From NCBI GenBank assembly GCA_024763435.1, contig JANTFN010000124.1:1-5780 (forward strand): a stretch of DNA of 5,780 bases. Direction: 5' to 3'. The DNA comes from Thermodesulfobacteriota bacterium (GTDB taxonomy: Bacteria > Desulfobacterota > S145-22). Under the pieces are notes generated by a model. It saw only the letters and a program-made list of their open reading frames with translations. It made no database searches and had not been told where the DNA came from. Positions 1 to 5,304 of this stretch are shown piece after piece (position 1 is the stretch's first letter; every line of letters begins with the position of its first letter). A program made the translations under genes and the position numbers.

Positions 1-8
1 CAGCCGGC

Positions 9-37
9 TTGACTTTAATTCTAATTTCATTTATATT
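9..37 (+). promoter_or_regulatory. Predicted sigma70-type promoter for the ffh operon
   Basis: TTGACT at 9-14 and TATATT at 32-37 are each 5/6 matches to the -35 and -10 consensus, separated by an optimal 17-nt spacer. The region is AT-rich, unlike the surrounding coding sequence. Transcription would start near 43-46, leaving an untranslated leader of about 73 nt before ffh. No operator or riboswitch is recognisable in that leader. The promoter is inferred from sequence only. Confidence 0.65.
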
Positions 38-117
38 TTCAAGTTCAAAAAAAGAAGGGGAGCTGGCTGGTTCAGGCGGAATCTGAGACGGTAGCGTGTT
101 GTGTGTGAAGCTGAGAG

Positions 118-1461
118 ATGTTTGAAACATTAACGGACAGGTTGAACGGGGTTTTTAAAAAACTCCGCGGACAGGGGCGCATTACCGAGGAAAACGTCGG
201 AGACGCGTTGCGCCAGATACGTTTATCTCTCCTTGAAGCGGATGTAAATTATAAAGTTGTCAAATCATTTGTCGCTTCTATTCGGCAGAAGGCCGTCGGG
301 AAGGATGTTTTATCCAGTATCACGCCGGGGCAGTTGATTGTTAAGATTGTCCATGATGAACTGGTCGCCCTTTTAGGAACTTCCCATTCACAGATTACCC
401 TTTCGGGGGCGCCTCCCTTTCCTGTTTTACTGGTAGGGCTTCAGGGGTCCGGAAAAACCACCACCATCGCGAAACTGGCAAGTCTGCTGAAAAAGGGGGG
501 GAAACACAGGCCCTATCTTGTGCCTGCGGATGTCAGAAGACCGGCGGCGATTGAGCAGCTTCTTACGCTTGCAGAGCAGGTGGATGTTCCGTGTTATCCG
601 TCGAAACAGACGGATAAACCCGTTTCCATCTGCAAGGCGGCGCTTAAAGAGGCCATCCGTTTAGGGTGTGATACCCTTCTTATTGATACAGCCGGACGCC
701 TTCAAATTGATGAAGCGTTGATGGATGAGCTTTCCCGCATCAAGAAGGCGATTAAACCGAGCGATATCCTGCTTGTCGTGGATGCCATGACGGGGCAGGA
801 GGCGGTCCGCGTTGCCGAGGCATTTCATGAAAGGCTGGATCTGGGTGGGGTTGTCCTGACCAAGCTGGATGGCGACGCGCGTGGCGGGGCGGCGCTTTCC
901 ATCAGGGCGGTTATTGACCGGCCTGTTAAATATGTGGGGATAGGTGAAAAGATCGAGGATTTTGAAGCTTTTCATCCCGACCGCATGGCGTCGCGCATCC
1001 TCGGAATGGGGGATATTCTCACCCTCGTTGAAAAGGCACAGGCCTCTTTTGATGAAAAAGAGATCGAAAAATTTGAAAAGAAGCTGAAAAAGAATTCCTT
1101 TACGCTTGAGGATTTTCGGGATCAGCTTCAGCAGATTCGTAAGATGGGCTCCCTGGAAAGCCTTTTGGCGATGATCCCCGGGGCGCAGAAACTGAAAGGG
1201 AATCCCGCGCTCCAGCCGGACGAGAAGGAGCTTGTCCGTGTGGAGGCGATAATCAATTCGATGACGCGCAGAGAGCGGCTGAATCATGCCATCATCAACG
1301 GCAGCCGGAGACGCAGAATCGCGCGGGGAAGCGGGACGACTGTTCAAGACGTCAATAATCTGTTAAAGAAGTATGTGCAGGCGAAAAAGATGATGAAGCG
1401 ATTTGGCAAAATGGGAAAAAGAAAATCTTTTGGGAAGGGGGCATTTCCCTTTCCCATGTAG
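118..1461 (+). CDS. ffh: Signal recognition particle protein Ffh (SRP54)
   Basis: This is the cytosolic GTPase of the signal recognition particle. It binds 4.5S RNA and hydrophobic signal sequences emerging from the ribosome, and docks with FtsY to deliver membrane proteins. At 447 aa it is full length. The N domain (about 1-90) is followed by the G domain (about 95-295) with P-loop GLQGSGKTTT at 107-116, DVRRPAA at 138-144, DTAGR at 190-194 and TKLDGDARGG at 248-257. The linker carries the typical DRMASRILGMGD stretch. The methionine-rich M domain includes MIPG at 352-355 and the RNA-binding SRRRRIARGSG at 395-405. The middle residue of DVRRPAA is usually Tyr in Ffh and is Arg here, a minor variation. 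The only upstream help for ATG 118 is a weak GAAG at 107-110. An A5G7 homopolymer lies at 490-501. The gene leads the operon and is followed by rpsP after 52 nt. Confidence 0.98.
   Translation: MFETLTDRLNGVFKKLRGQGRITEENVGDALRQIRLSLLEADVNYKVVKSFVASIRQKAVGKDVLSSITPGQLIVKIVHDELVALLGTSHSQITLSGAPPFPVLLVGLQGSGKTTTIAKLASLLKKGGKHRPYLVPADVRRPAAIEQLLTLAEQVDVPCYPSKQTDKPVSICKAALKEAIRLGCDTLLIDTAGRLQIDEALMDELSRIKKAIKPSDILLVVDAMTGQEAVRVAEAFHERLDLGGVVLTKLDGDARGGAALSIRAVIDRPVKYVGIGEKIEDFEAFHPDRMASRILGMGDILTLVEKAQASFDEKEIEKFEKKLKKNSFTLEDFRDQLQQIRKMGSLESLLAMIPGAQKLKGNPALQPDEKELVRVEAIINSMTRRERLNHAIINGSRRRRIARGSGTTVQDVNNLLKKYVQAKKMMKRFGKMGKRKSFGKGAFPFPM
1431..1456 (+). other. Stem-loop at the 3' end of ffh
   Basis: Bases 1431-1440 can pair with 1447-1456 to give 10 base pairs, one of them a G-U wobble, closed by the 6-nt loop at 1441-1446. 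The hairpin covers the last codons of ffh and ends two bases before the stop codon. The following AAAATTTTATT is not a continuous T tract and begins several bases after the stem, so this is a poor intrinsic terminator. A weak attenuator or an mRNA-stabilising or processing structure between ffh and rpsP are possible roles. Confidence 0.45.
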
Positions 1462-1475
1462 AAAATTTTATTGTA

Positions 1476-1494
1476 TGACGGTCAAAGGCCGTCA
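1476..1494 (+). promoter_or_regulatory. Stem-loop directly upstream of the rpsP ribosome binding site
   Basis: TGACGG (1476-1481) pairs exactly with CCGTCA (1489-1494). A T-G wobble and a C-G pair can extend the stem to 8 bp around an AAA loop. No T run follows, so it does not look like a terminator. The stem ends two bases before the long Shine-Dalgarno sequence of rpsP, where it could keep the binding site single-stranded or mark an RNA processing boundary. The role is inferred. Confidence 0.45.
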
Positions 1495-1496
1495 CA

Positions 1497-1507
1497 TAAG
1501 GAGGTGA
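1497..1507 (+). promoter_or_regulatory. Extended Shine-Dalgarno sequence of rpsP
   Basis: TAAGGAGGTGA is complementary over all 11 bases to the conserved 3' end of bacterial 16S rRNA (TCACCTCCTTA). It sits six bases before the rpsP ATG at 1514. It is the most complete ribosome binding site in the window and fixes the rpsP start. Confidence 0.85.
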
Positions 1508-1513
1508 AAACAC

Positions 1514-1786
1514 ATGGCTGTAAGCATCAGACTGGCCCGTTTTGGGGCGAAAAAGAAACCGTTTTATCGCATTGTGGCTGCGGACTCGAGATTCCCGAAG
1601 GAGGGTCGGTCCATTGAACGGCTGGGGCTTTATGACCCGCGGACTGAACCCGTGATGGTTCGCTTGAATATGGAACGTATTCAGTACTGGTTTGATCAGG
1701 GAGCAAAGGCTTCGAAAACCGTGTCTGCCCTTATTGAGAAACACAAAAAAGGGCTTCAGGACACGACGGATGGTGAAAAGGATTAA
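1514..1786 (+). CDS. rpsP: 30S ribosomal protein S16
   Basis: S16 is a primary-layer protein of the small ribosomal subunit that binds the 5' domain of 16S rRNA and helps 30S assembly. The 90-aa product has the family hallmarks: the N-terminal VSIRLARFGAKKKPFYRIVAAD (written in parts: VSIRLARFG at 3-11, then KKPFYRIVAAD), followed by RSIERLGLYDPR and a helix containing RIQYWFDQGAKAS. Length is normal for the family. ATG 1514 is set by the extended Shine-Dalgarno at 1497-1507. The gene is 25 nt upstream of khpA, and its stop codon lies in a 16-bp perfect palindrome (1777-1792). Its position next to rimM fits, since RimM acts in 30S maturation. Confidence 0.98.
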   Translation: MAVSIRLARFGAKKKPFYRIVAADSRFPKEGRSIERLGLYDPRTEPVMVRLNMERIQYWFDQGAKASKTVSALIEKHKKGLQDTTDGEKD

Positions 1787-1811
1787 TCCTTTATTTGTGG
1801 AGGTGGTTAGA

Positions 1812-2042
1812 ATGAAAGAGCTAATTGCAACTATCGCGAAGGCGCTGGTGGATAATCCGGAGGCAGTAAAGGTTTCAGAAGTTGAGGGAGAAAAGACTTC
1901 GGTTATTGAACTTGTCGTGGCAAAAGAGGACCTTGGAAAGGTTATTGGCAAACAGGGGCGCACGGCCCGCGCAATGCGGACGATTTTGAGTGCTGCTTCC
2001 ACAAAAATAAACAAGCATTCCGTCCTGGAGATTATCGAGTAA
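1812..2042 (+). CDS. khpA: Small KH-domain RNA-binding protein KhpA (YlqC family)
   Basis: This is a 76-aa single KH domain protein. The GKQG loop at 46-49, within KVIGKQGRTARAMR, is the GxxG signature that contacts single-stranded RNA. An alternating hydrophobic beta strand (VIELVVAKED) precedes it and a C-terminal strand (HSVLEIIE) ends the domain. In Firmicutes the orthologue pairs with KhpB (Jag/EloR) and affects cell elongation and division; whether that holds in this organism is unknown. I chose ATG 1812 because GGAGGTG at 1799-1805 is at ideal distance. A longer reading frame opens upstream at 1692, but that part overlaps rpsP out of frame and reads as low-quality sequence. The gene occupies the usual slot between rpsP and rimM. 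Confidence 0.95.
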   Translation: MKELIATIAKALVDNPEAVKVSEVEGEKTSVIELVVAKEDLGKVIGKQGRTARAMRTILSAASTKINKHSVLEIIE

Positions 2043-2079
2043 GTGCGTATCTTAAGGGGAATTGTTTCAGAGGAAAAGG

Positions 2080-2592
2080 GTGTTGGCCTATCTTCCAATA
2101 GGAAAAATAGTTGGAGTTCACGGAATCCGTGGGAATTTAAGGCTCCTCTATTTCTCGGACCCCGGGACATTCCCCTATGAAAAAATTTATCTGAAAGAAA
2201 CAGACGGCACCTGTTCCTGTTATAAAATAAAATCTCTTATAACCCTTAAAGGCACGGTTGCGGTGCGGCTCGAGGGGATAGATTCACGGGAAGCAGCGCA
2301 GGCCTTTGTGGGCCGTGAGGTTTTTTACCCGGAAGGGGAATTACCGCCTCCGGAAGAGGGGGCGTATTACTGGAAGGACCTTGTCGGTTTATCGGTCGTC
2401 GTCCCGGAAACAGCCACGCCCGGAACCGTTAAAGAGATTGTGGATACTGGCGCGGTGGATGTCCTGGAAATTCACATCGACGGCAGGGAGGTTCTTATCC
2501 CCTTTTCGTCCCGCTGGATAGAGACGGTTCAACCAGCGGAAAAAAGGCTTGTCCTGAAAAAAGGGGCCTTGGAGTATTTTGATGTTCATTGA
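2080..2592 (+). CDS. rimM: Ribosome maturation factor RimM
   Basis: RimM binds the 30S head, with S19, and promotes late maturation of the 16S 3' domain. The N-terminal RimM domain starts with PIGKIVGVHGIRGNLRL, the conserved opening of the family. The C-terminal PRC-barrel begins at YYWKDLVGL (96-104), whose paired tyrosines are a known functional motif in E. coli RimM. It continues with GTVKEIVDTGAVDVLEI and the closing VLIPF. Length (170 aa) is normal. No ATG is available near the start. I prefer GTG 2080, preceded by AGAGG at 2069-2073 with 6-nt spacing. TTG 2062 (adding six residues) has AAGGGGA only about two bases away, and TTG 2083 is also possible. The 3' end overlaps trmD by 11 nt, implying coupled translation. 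Confidence 0.95.
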   Translation: MLAYLPIGKIVGVHGIRGNLRLLYFSDPGTFPYEKIYLKETDGTCSCYKIKSLITLKGTVAVRLEGIDSREAAQAFVGREVFYPEGELPPPEEGAYYWKDLVGLSVVVPETATPGTVKEIVDTGAVDVLEIHIDGREVLIPFSSRWIETVQPAEKRLVLKKGALEYFDVH

Positions 2593-3280
2593 TGTGTTAA
2601 CCCTGTTCCCGGAACTGGTAGCTCCCGTCATTTCGTGGGGGGTTATCAGACGCGCCCTTGAAAAAAAAACGATAACTATTCGGCCTGTTGATATCCGTGA
2701 TTTTACCGTGGACCGGCACCGTACGACCGATGACGCCCCCTATGGTGGTGGCCCCGGAATGGTTATGAAGCCCGAGCCGGTGGTCAAGGCCATTGATTTC
2801 GCGAAAAAGAGCGGGGAAGCGTCCAGGATTATCCTCATGTCGCCCCAGGGGCATCGGTTTGACCAGTCGAGGGCGCGCGCCCTGAGCCGGGAGCCGCATC
2901 TTATTATCGTGTGCGGCCGTTATGAGGGGATTGATGAACGCATCCGTTCTTTTGTGGACGAGGAGATATCGATAGGCGATTACGTTTTGACTGGCGGGGA
3001 ATTACCTGCCCTTGTCCTGATTGACGCGGTTGTCAGGCTTATCCCGGGTGTTCTCGGCAATGAAGCCTCGGTTGATGAAGAGTCTTTTTCGGAGGACCTG
3101 CTGGAATATCCTCATTACACGCGTCCTTCTGTTTTCAGGGGCCTTTCCGTGCCGGATGTCCTGCTCTCGGGACATCATGAAAAAATTCAGAAATGGCGGA
3201 AAGAAATGGCGGTTGAACGGACAAAAGAGCGTCACCCTGAACTTTACAGGCATTTTCTTGAGGGAAAGGAAGGGGCATGA
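2582..3280 (+). CDS. trmD: tRNA (guanine-37-N1)-methyltransferase TrmD
   Basis: TrmD transfers methyl from S-adenosylmethionine to N1 of G37, next to the anticodon, in tRNAs reading CNN and some other codons, and so prevents +1 frameshifting. It is a SPOUT-class dimer with a trefoil knot. The 232-aa product shows FTVDRHRTTDDAPYGGGPGM at 41-60, LMSPQG at 85-90, CGRYEGIDER at 111-120, SIGDYVLTGGELPA at 130-143 and LEYPHYTRP at 174-182. PDVLLSGHHEKIQKWR (191-206) opens the C-terminal domain. The Arg equivalent to E. coli R154 is R152. The position of the catalytic Asp169 is Glu167 (EESF in place of EDSF). ATG 2582 has GGAG at 2571-2574; the in-frame TTG 2579 is less well spaced. A run of nine A at 2661-2669 could cause polymerase slippage. 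It overlaps rimM by 11 nt. Confidence 0.98.
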   Translation: MFIDVLTLFPELVAPVISWGVIRRALEKKTITIRPVDIRDFTVDRHRTTDDAPYGGGPGMVMKPEPVVKAIDFAKKSGEASRIILMSPQGHRFDQSRARALSREPHLIIVCGRYEGIDERIRSFVDEEISIGDYVLTGGELPALVLIDAVVRLIPGVLGNEASVDEESFSEDLLEYPHYTRPSVFRGLSVPDVLLSGHHEKIQKWRKEMAVERTKERHPELYRHFLEGKEGA

Positions 3281-3281
3281 C

Positions 3282-3872
3282 ATGATGATGGATATTGCGC
3301 CTCCAGAAAAGTTTACCGAACGGGTTTATCTGGCCCTTGTCCATTATCCTGTTTACAACAAGGAGGGCGAGACAATAGCCTCTGCCCTTACCACGGTAGA
3401 TATTCACGATTTTTCAAGAATAGCAAGAACTTATCAGCTTGGAGGCGTGTGGATTATAACCCCGCATCAGTCTCAGAAAAAGCTGTTTCATCGGATGCGC
3501 GGACATTGGGTCAACGGCTTTGGCGCGACGTATAACCCCACGCGCAAAGACGCGCTGCAGATGGTTTCCCTCGCGGATTCCATTGATGAAATGACCCGGA
3601 AATTAGAGGAGAGCAGCGGGAAGGCTGTTCATAAAATAGCGACAACAGCGCGGGAGCTGCCAGGGACTGTCCCGGCGGAAAAAATAACAGAGACTATTCA
3701 GGATTCCGGGGATAAGTTTGTTATTCTGTTTGGAACGGGATGGGGCCTTACGGAGACTGTTCTGGAAACTTGCGATTGGATCTTGACACCAATCCGTTTT
3801 AATGGATATAATCACCTTTCAGTTCGATCAGCGGCATCCATCATCTGTGACAGGTTGATTGGTGAAGCGTGA
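3282..3872 (+). CDS. SAM-dependent RNA methyltransferase of the PF09936 (TM1570-like) family
   Basis: This is a predicted RNA methyltransferase of 196 aa with unknown target. It matches my recollection of the family found next to trmD in Deltaproteobacteria, Thermotogae and Aquificae. The N-terminal VYLALVHYPVYNKEGETIASALTTVDIHD (starting near residue 15) is the characteristic opening, followed by GGVWIITPHQ at 54-63. The C-terminal LFGTGWGL (149-156), ILTPIR (167-172) and GYNHLSVRSAASI (175-187) form the likely knot and cofactor-binding part, as in SPOUT enzymes such as TrmD. Three ATGs in a row (3282, 3285, 3288) are possible starts. The first leaves one base after the trmD stop and has AAGGAAGGGG (3266-3275) upstream. 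Its 3' end contains an embedded consensus promoter at 3783-3812. Its placement suggests tRNA or rRNA as substrate, which is inference. Confidence 0.88.
   Translation: MMMDIAPPEKFTERVYLALVHYPVYNKEGETIASALTTVDIHDFSRIARTYQLGGVWIITPHQSQKKLFHRMRGHWVNGFGATYNPTRKDALQMVSLADSIDEMTRKLEESSGKAVHKIATTARELPGTVPAEKITETIQDSGDKFVILFGTGWGLTETVLETCDWILTPIRFNGYNHLSVRSAASIICDRLIGEA
3783..3812 (+). promoter_or_regulatory. Full-consensus sigma70 promoter sequence inside the methyltransferase gene, upstream of rplS
   Basis: TTGACA (3783-3788) and TATAAT (3807-3812) are both 6/6 matches to the -35 and -10 consensus, with an 18-nt spacer. Initiation would fall near 3819, about 78 nt before the rplS ATG. It lies wholly within coding sequence: TTGACA encodes the Leu-Thr of the conserved LTP, and TATAAT encodes the Tyr-Asn of GYNH. 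Protein constraint may therefore partly explain the match. If active, it would express rplS, rnhB, yraN and the cupin gene independently of ffh. Confidence 0.6.
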
Positions 3873-3896
3873 GGCGAGCGAGATCAGGAGGAAGAA

Positions 3897-4241
3897 ATGA
3901 ATAAACTGGATTTGATTGAAAAGGAACAAATGAAGGAAGAAATTCCTGAATTCCGCCCGGGGGACACCGTTCGTGTCTCCGTTCGAATTATTGAAGGGCA
4001 GAAAGAAAGGATTCAGGATTTTGAGGGAACAGTTATCCGAATTCGTAAAGGGAGTAACCGGGCAACATTCACCGTCAGAAAAATTTCTTATGGGGTTGGG
4101 GTTGAGCGGATATTTCCCCTTCACAGCCCGCGGGTTGCCGATATCAAGGTTATCCGAAGGGGTGCCGTGCGCAGGGCGAAGCTGTATTATCTAAGAAAAC
4201 TTCGAGGGAAAGCAGCCAGAATCAAAGAACGCAGGTATTAA
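3897..4241 (+). CDS. rplS: 50S ribosomal protein L19
   Basis: L19 sits at the interface of the two ribosomal subunits and contributes to intersubunit bridges. The 114-aa product is of normal length. It opens with the helix LDLIEKEQMKEEIPEFRPGDTVRV, given here in two parts: LDLIEKEQM at 4-12 and the PGDTVRV strand near 21-27. It continues with EGQKERIQDFEGTVIRIRKG and SYGVGVERIFPLHSP and ends in a basic tail RAKLYYLRKLRGKAARIKERR, here from about 93 to 113. ATG 3897 has AGGAGG at 3886-3891 with 5-nt spacing. The gene lies 24 nt after the methyltransferase stop and 7 nt before rnhB. It would be the first gene of any transcript from the internal promoter at 3783-3812. Confidence 0.98.
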   Translation: MNKLDLIEKEQMKEEIPEFRPGDTVRVSVRIIEGQKERIQDFEGTVIRIRKGSNRATFTVRKISYGVGVERIFPLHSPRVADIKVIRRGAVRRAKLYYLRKLRGKAARIKERRY

Positions 4242-4248
4242 TCCAGCC

Positions 4249-4920
4249 GTGGCGGTTCCCCGGTTATTTCCTCTGTTTGATAAACTGGCTGAAAAGGGGA
4301 TGCCGCCCGAAACGACTAAAAATCCCTCGTCTTACTTTGAAGAGCAATTGGCAGAGGCCTATGGCTTCCAGCGAATTGCCGGTGTGGACGAAGCAGGGCG
4401 AGGCCCTTTGGCCGGTCCTGTTGTGGCTGCTGCTGTTGTTTTGCCTTCCGGAATAAAGCTGAAGGGCGTCAAAGATTCCAAATTACTAAATCCCGAAACA
4501 CGTGAGAGGCTTTTTGAGGAGATCCGCGTCCGTGCGCGGGGGGTGGGTGTGGGGATTGTTGGACCCGAAGCCATTGATTCGCTGAATATCCGCCAGGCGA
4601 CGCTCCTCGCGATGAAACAGGCCGTGCGTGACCTTCCCGAGCCGCCTGATTTCTGTATTGTGGATGGTGTGGACGAAATCCCGATCAACATCCCTCAAGG
4701 ACCTGTGATTAAAGGTGACAGGCGCTGTCTGTCGGTGGCCGCCGCCTCTATTATCGCGAAGGTGACACGGGACCGCATAATGCTGGATTTTCACAGCCAG
4801 TATCCCGGGTACGGGTTTGATGGCAACAAGGGGTACGGGACAAAGCGGCACCGGGAGGCGCTGAAGCAAATAGGCCCGTCTCCTGTTCACCGGAAGACCT
4901 TTCGAGGTGTCCTGCCGTGA
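4249..4920 (+). CDS. rnhB: Ribonuclease HII
   Basis: RNase HII nicks DNA 5' of embedded ribonucleotides, starting ribonucleotide excision repair, and also cleaves RNA in RNA-DNA hybrids. The four acidic catalytic residues are all present: Asp47-Glu48 in GVDEAGRGPLAGPV, Asp139 in IVDG and Asp157 in IKGDRR. These correspond to E. coli D16, E17, D108 and D126. AAASIIAKVTRD (164-175) and YPGYGFDGNKGYGTKRH (185-201) complete the family pattern. The start is uncertain. GTG 4249 gives 223 aa and a longer N-terminus than usual, with no good Shine-Dalgarno but only 7 nt from the rplS stop, so re-initiation is plausible. ATG 4300 would give 206 aa, but its purine tract AAAAGGGG directly abuts the start. 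The stop overlaps the yraN start. Confidence 0.96.
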   Translation: MAVPRLFPLFDKLAEKGMPPETTKNPSSYFEEQLAEAYGFQRIAGVDEAGRGPLAGPVVAAAVVLPSGIKLKGVKDSKLLNPETRERLFEEIRVRARGVGVGIVGPEAIDSLNIRQATLLAMKQAVRDLPEPPDFCIVDGVDEIPINIPQGPVIKGDRRCLSVAAASIIAKVTRDRIMLDFHSQYPGYGFDGNKGYGTKRHREALKQIGPSPVHRKTFRGVLP

Positions 4921-5303
4921 CGGCACCACCATTTGACGAGAAGCACAAAGGGGAAATCGGACGGGAAGGAGAAGCGCTGGCAAGAAAATTTCTCAGCGAC
5001 AAAGGACTGAAAATTATCGGGCACAATTACAGGACGCGCTGGGGGGAGCTGGATATTGTGGCCCGGGCGGGGGATACCCTTGTCTTTGTCGAGGTTAAAA
5101 CCCGATCGGGGAGGCTTTTTGGCGGACCACTGGCCGCGGTGACGCTAAAGAAACAACAGCGAATCAGGCGCATGGCGAAGACCTACCTGGCGGAAAAGGG
5201 CCTTCAGGATATTCCCGCGCGTTTTGATGTCGTGGGTATTGTGATGCGGCGCGGGGACGCACCGCATATTCAATGGATTGAAAACGCCTTTGGAGGGCTG
5301 TAG
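4917..5303 (+). CDS. yraN: UPF0102 family protein YraN (predicted nuclease fold)
   Basis: This is a 128-aa member of the UPF0102/YraN family (PF02021), related by fold to PD-(D/E)XK nucleases and of unestablished cellular function. The N-terminal GEIGREGEALARKFLSDKG is the standard family opening. The likely active-site acids are E44 and D46 in WGELDIVA and E59 with K61 in VFVEVKTR. RFDVVGI (102-108) is the usual C-terminal strand. GTG 4917 overlaps the rnhB stop in a GTGA arrangement, and GAGGTG at 4904-4909 is well placed, so the start is well supported. The stop/start overlap lies in a small hairpin, TGCCG/CGGCA with loop TGA (4913-4925). The rnhB-yraN pairing is widespread in bacteria and suggests a nucleic acid role, which is inference. 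Confidence 0.94.
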   Translation: MTAPPFDEKHKGEIGREGEALARKFLSDKGLKIIGHNYRTRWGELDIVARAGDTLVFVEVKTRSGRLFGGPLAAVTLKKQQRIRRMAKTYLAEKGLQDIPARFDVVGIVMRRGDAPHIQWIENAFGGL

Positions 5304-5304
5304 C

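Noticed and set aside
1..69. Imperfect inverted repeat, bases 1-9 against 61-69 (8 of 9), flanking the ffh promoter
   Set aside because: The arms are short, AGCCGGCT in the left arm is itself a palindrome, and most of the left arm would lie outside the transcript. Chance is a sufficient explanation.
490..501. A5G7 homopolymer tract in ffh as a programmed frameshift or phase-variation site
   Set aside because: The gene is essential and reads through intact in a standard Ffh sequence. No alternative product is apparent.
661..1347. Long open frame on the minus strand opposite ffh (228 codons)
   Set aside because: It lies fully antisense to a certain gene, has no recognisable domain and has a composition expected of a shadow frame.
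1692..1811. N-terminal extension of khpA by 40 residues
   Set aside because: It overlaps rpsP in another frame, has no similarity to KH proteins, and the ATG at 1812 has an ideal Shine-Dalgarno.
1352..2170. Long open frame on the minus strand opposite rpsP, khpA and the start of rimM (272 codons)
   Set aside because: It is antisense to three well-supported genes and shows no family motif or coherent domain.
3021..3281. N-terminal extension of the second methyltransferase into trmD
   Set aside because: It overlaps conserved trmD coding sequence out of frame, and the family opening begins only after the ATG at 3282.
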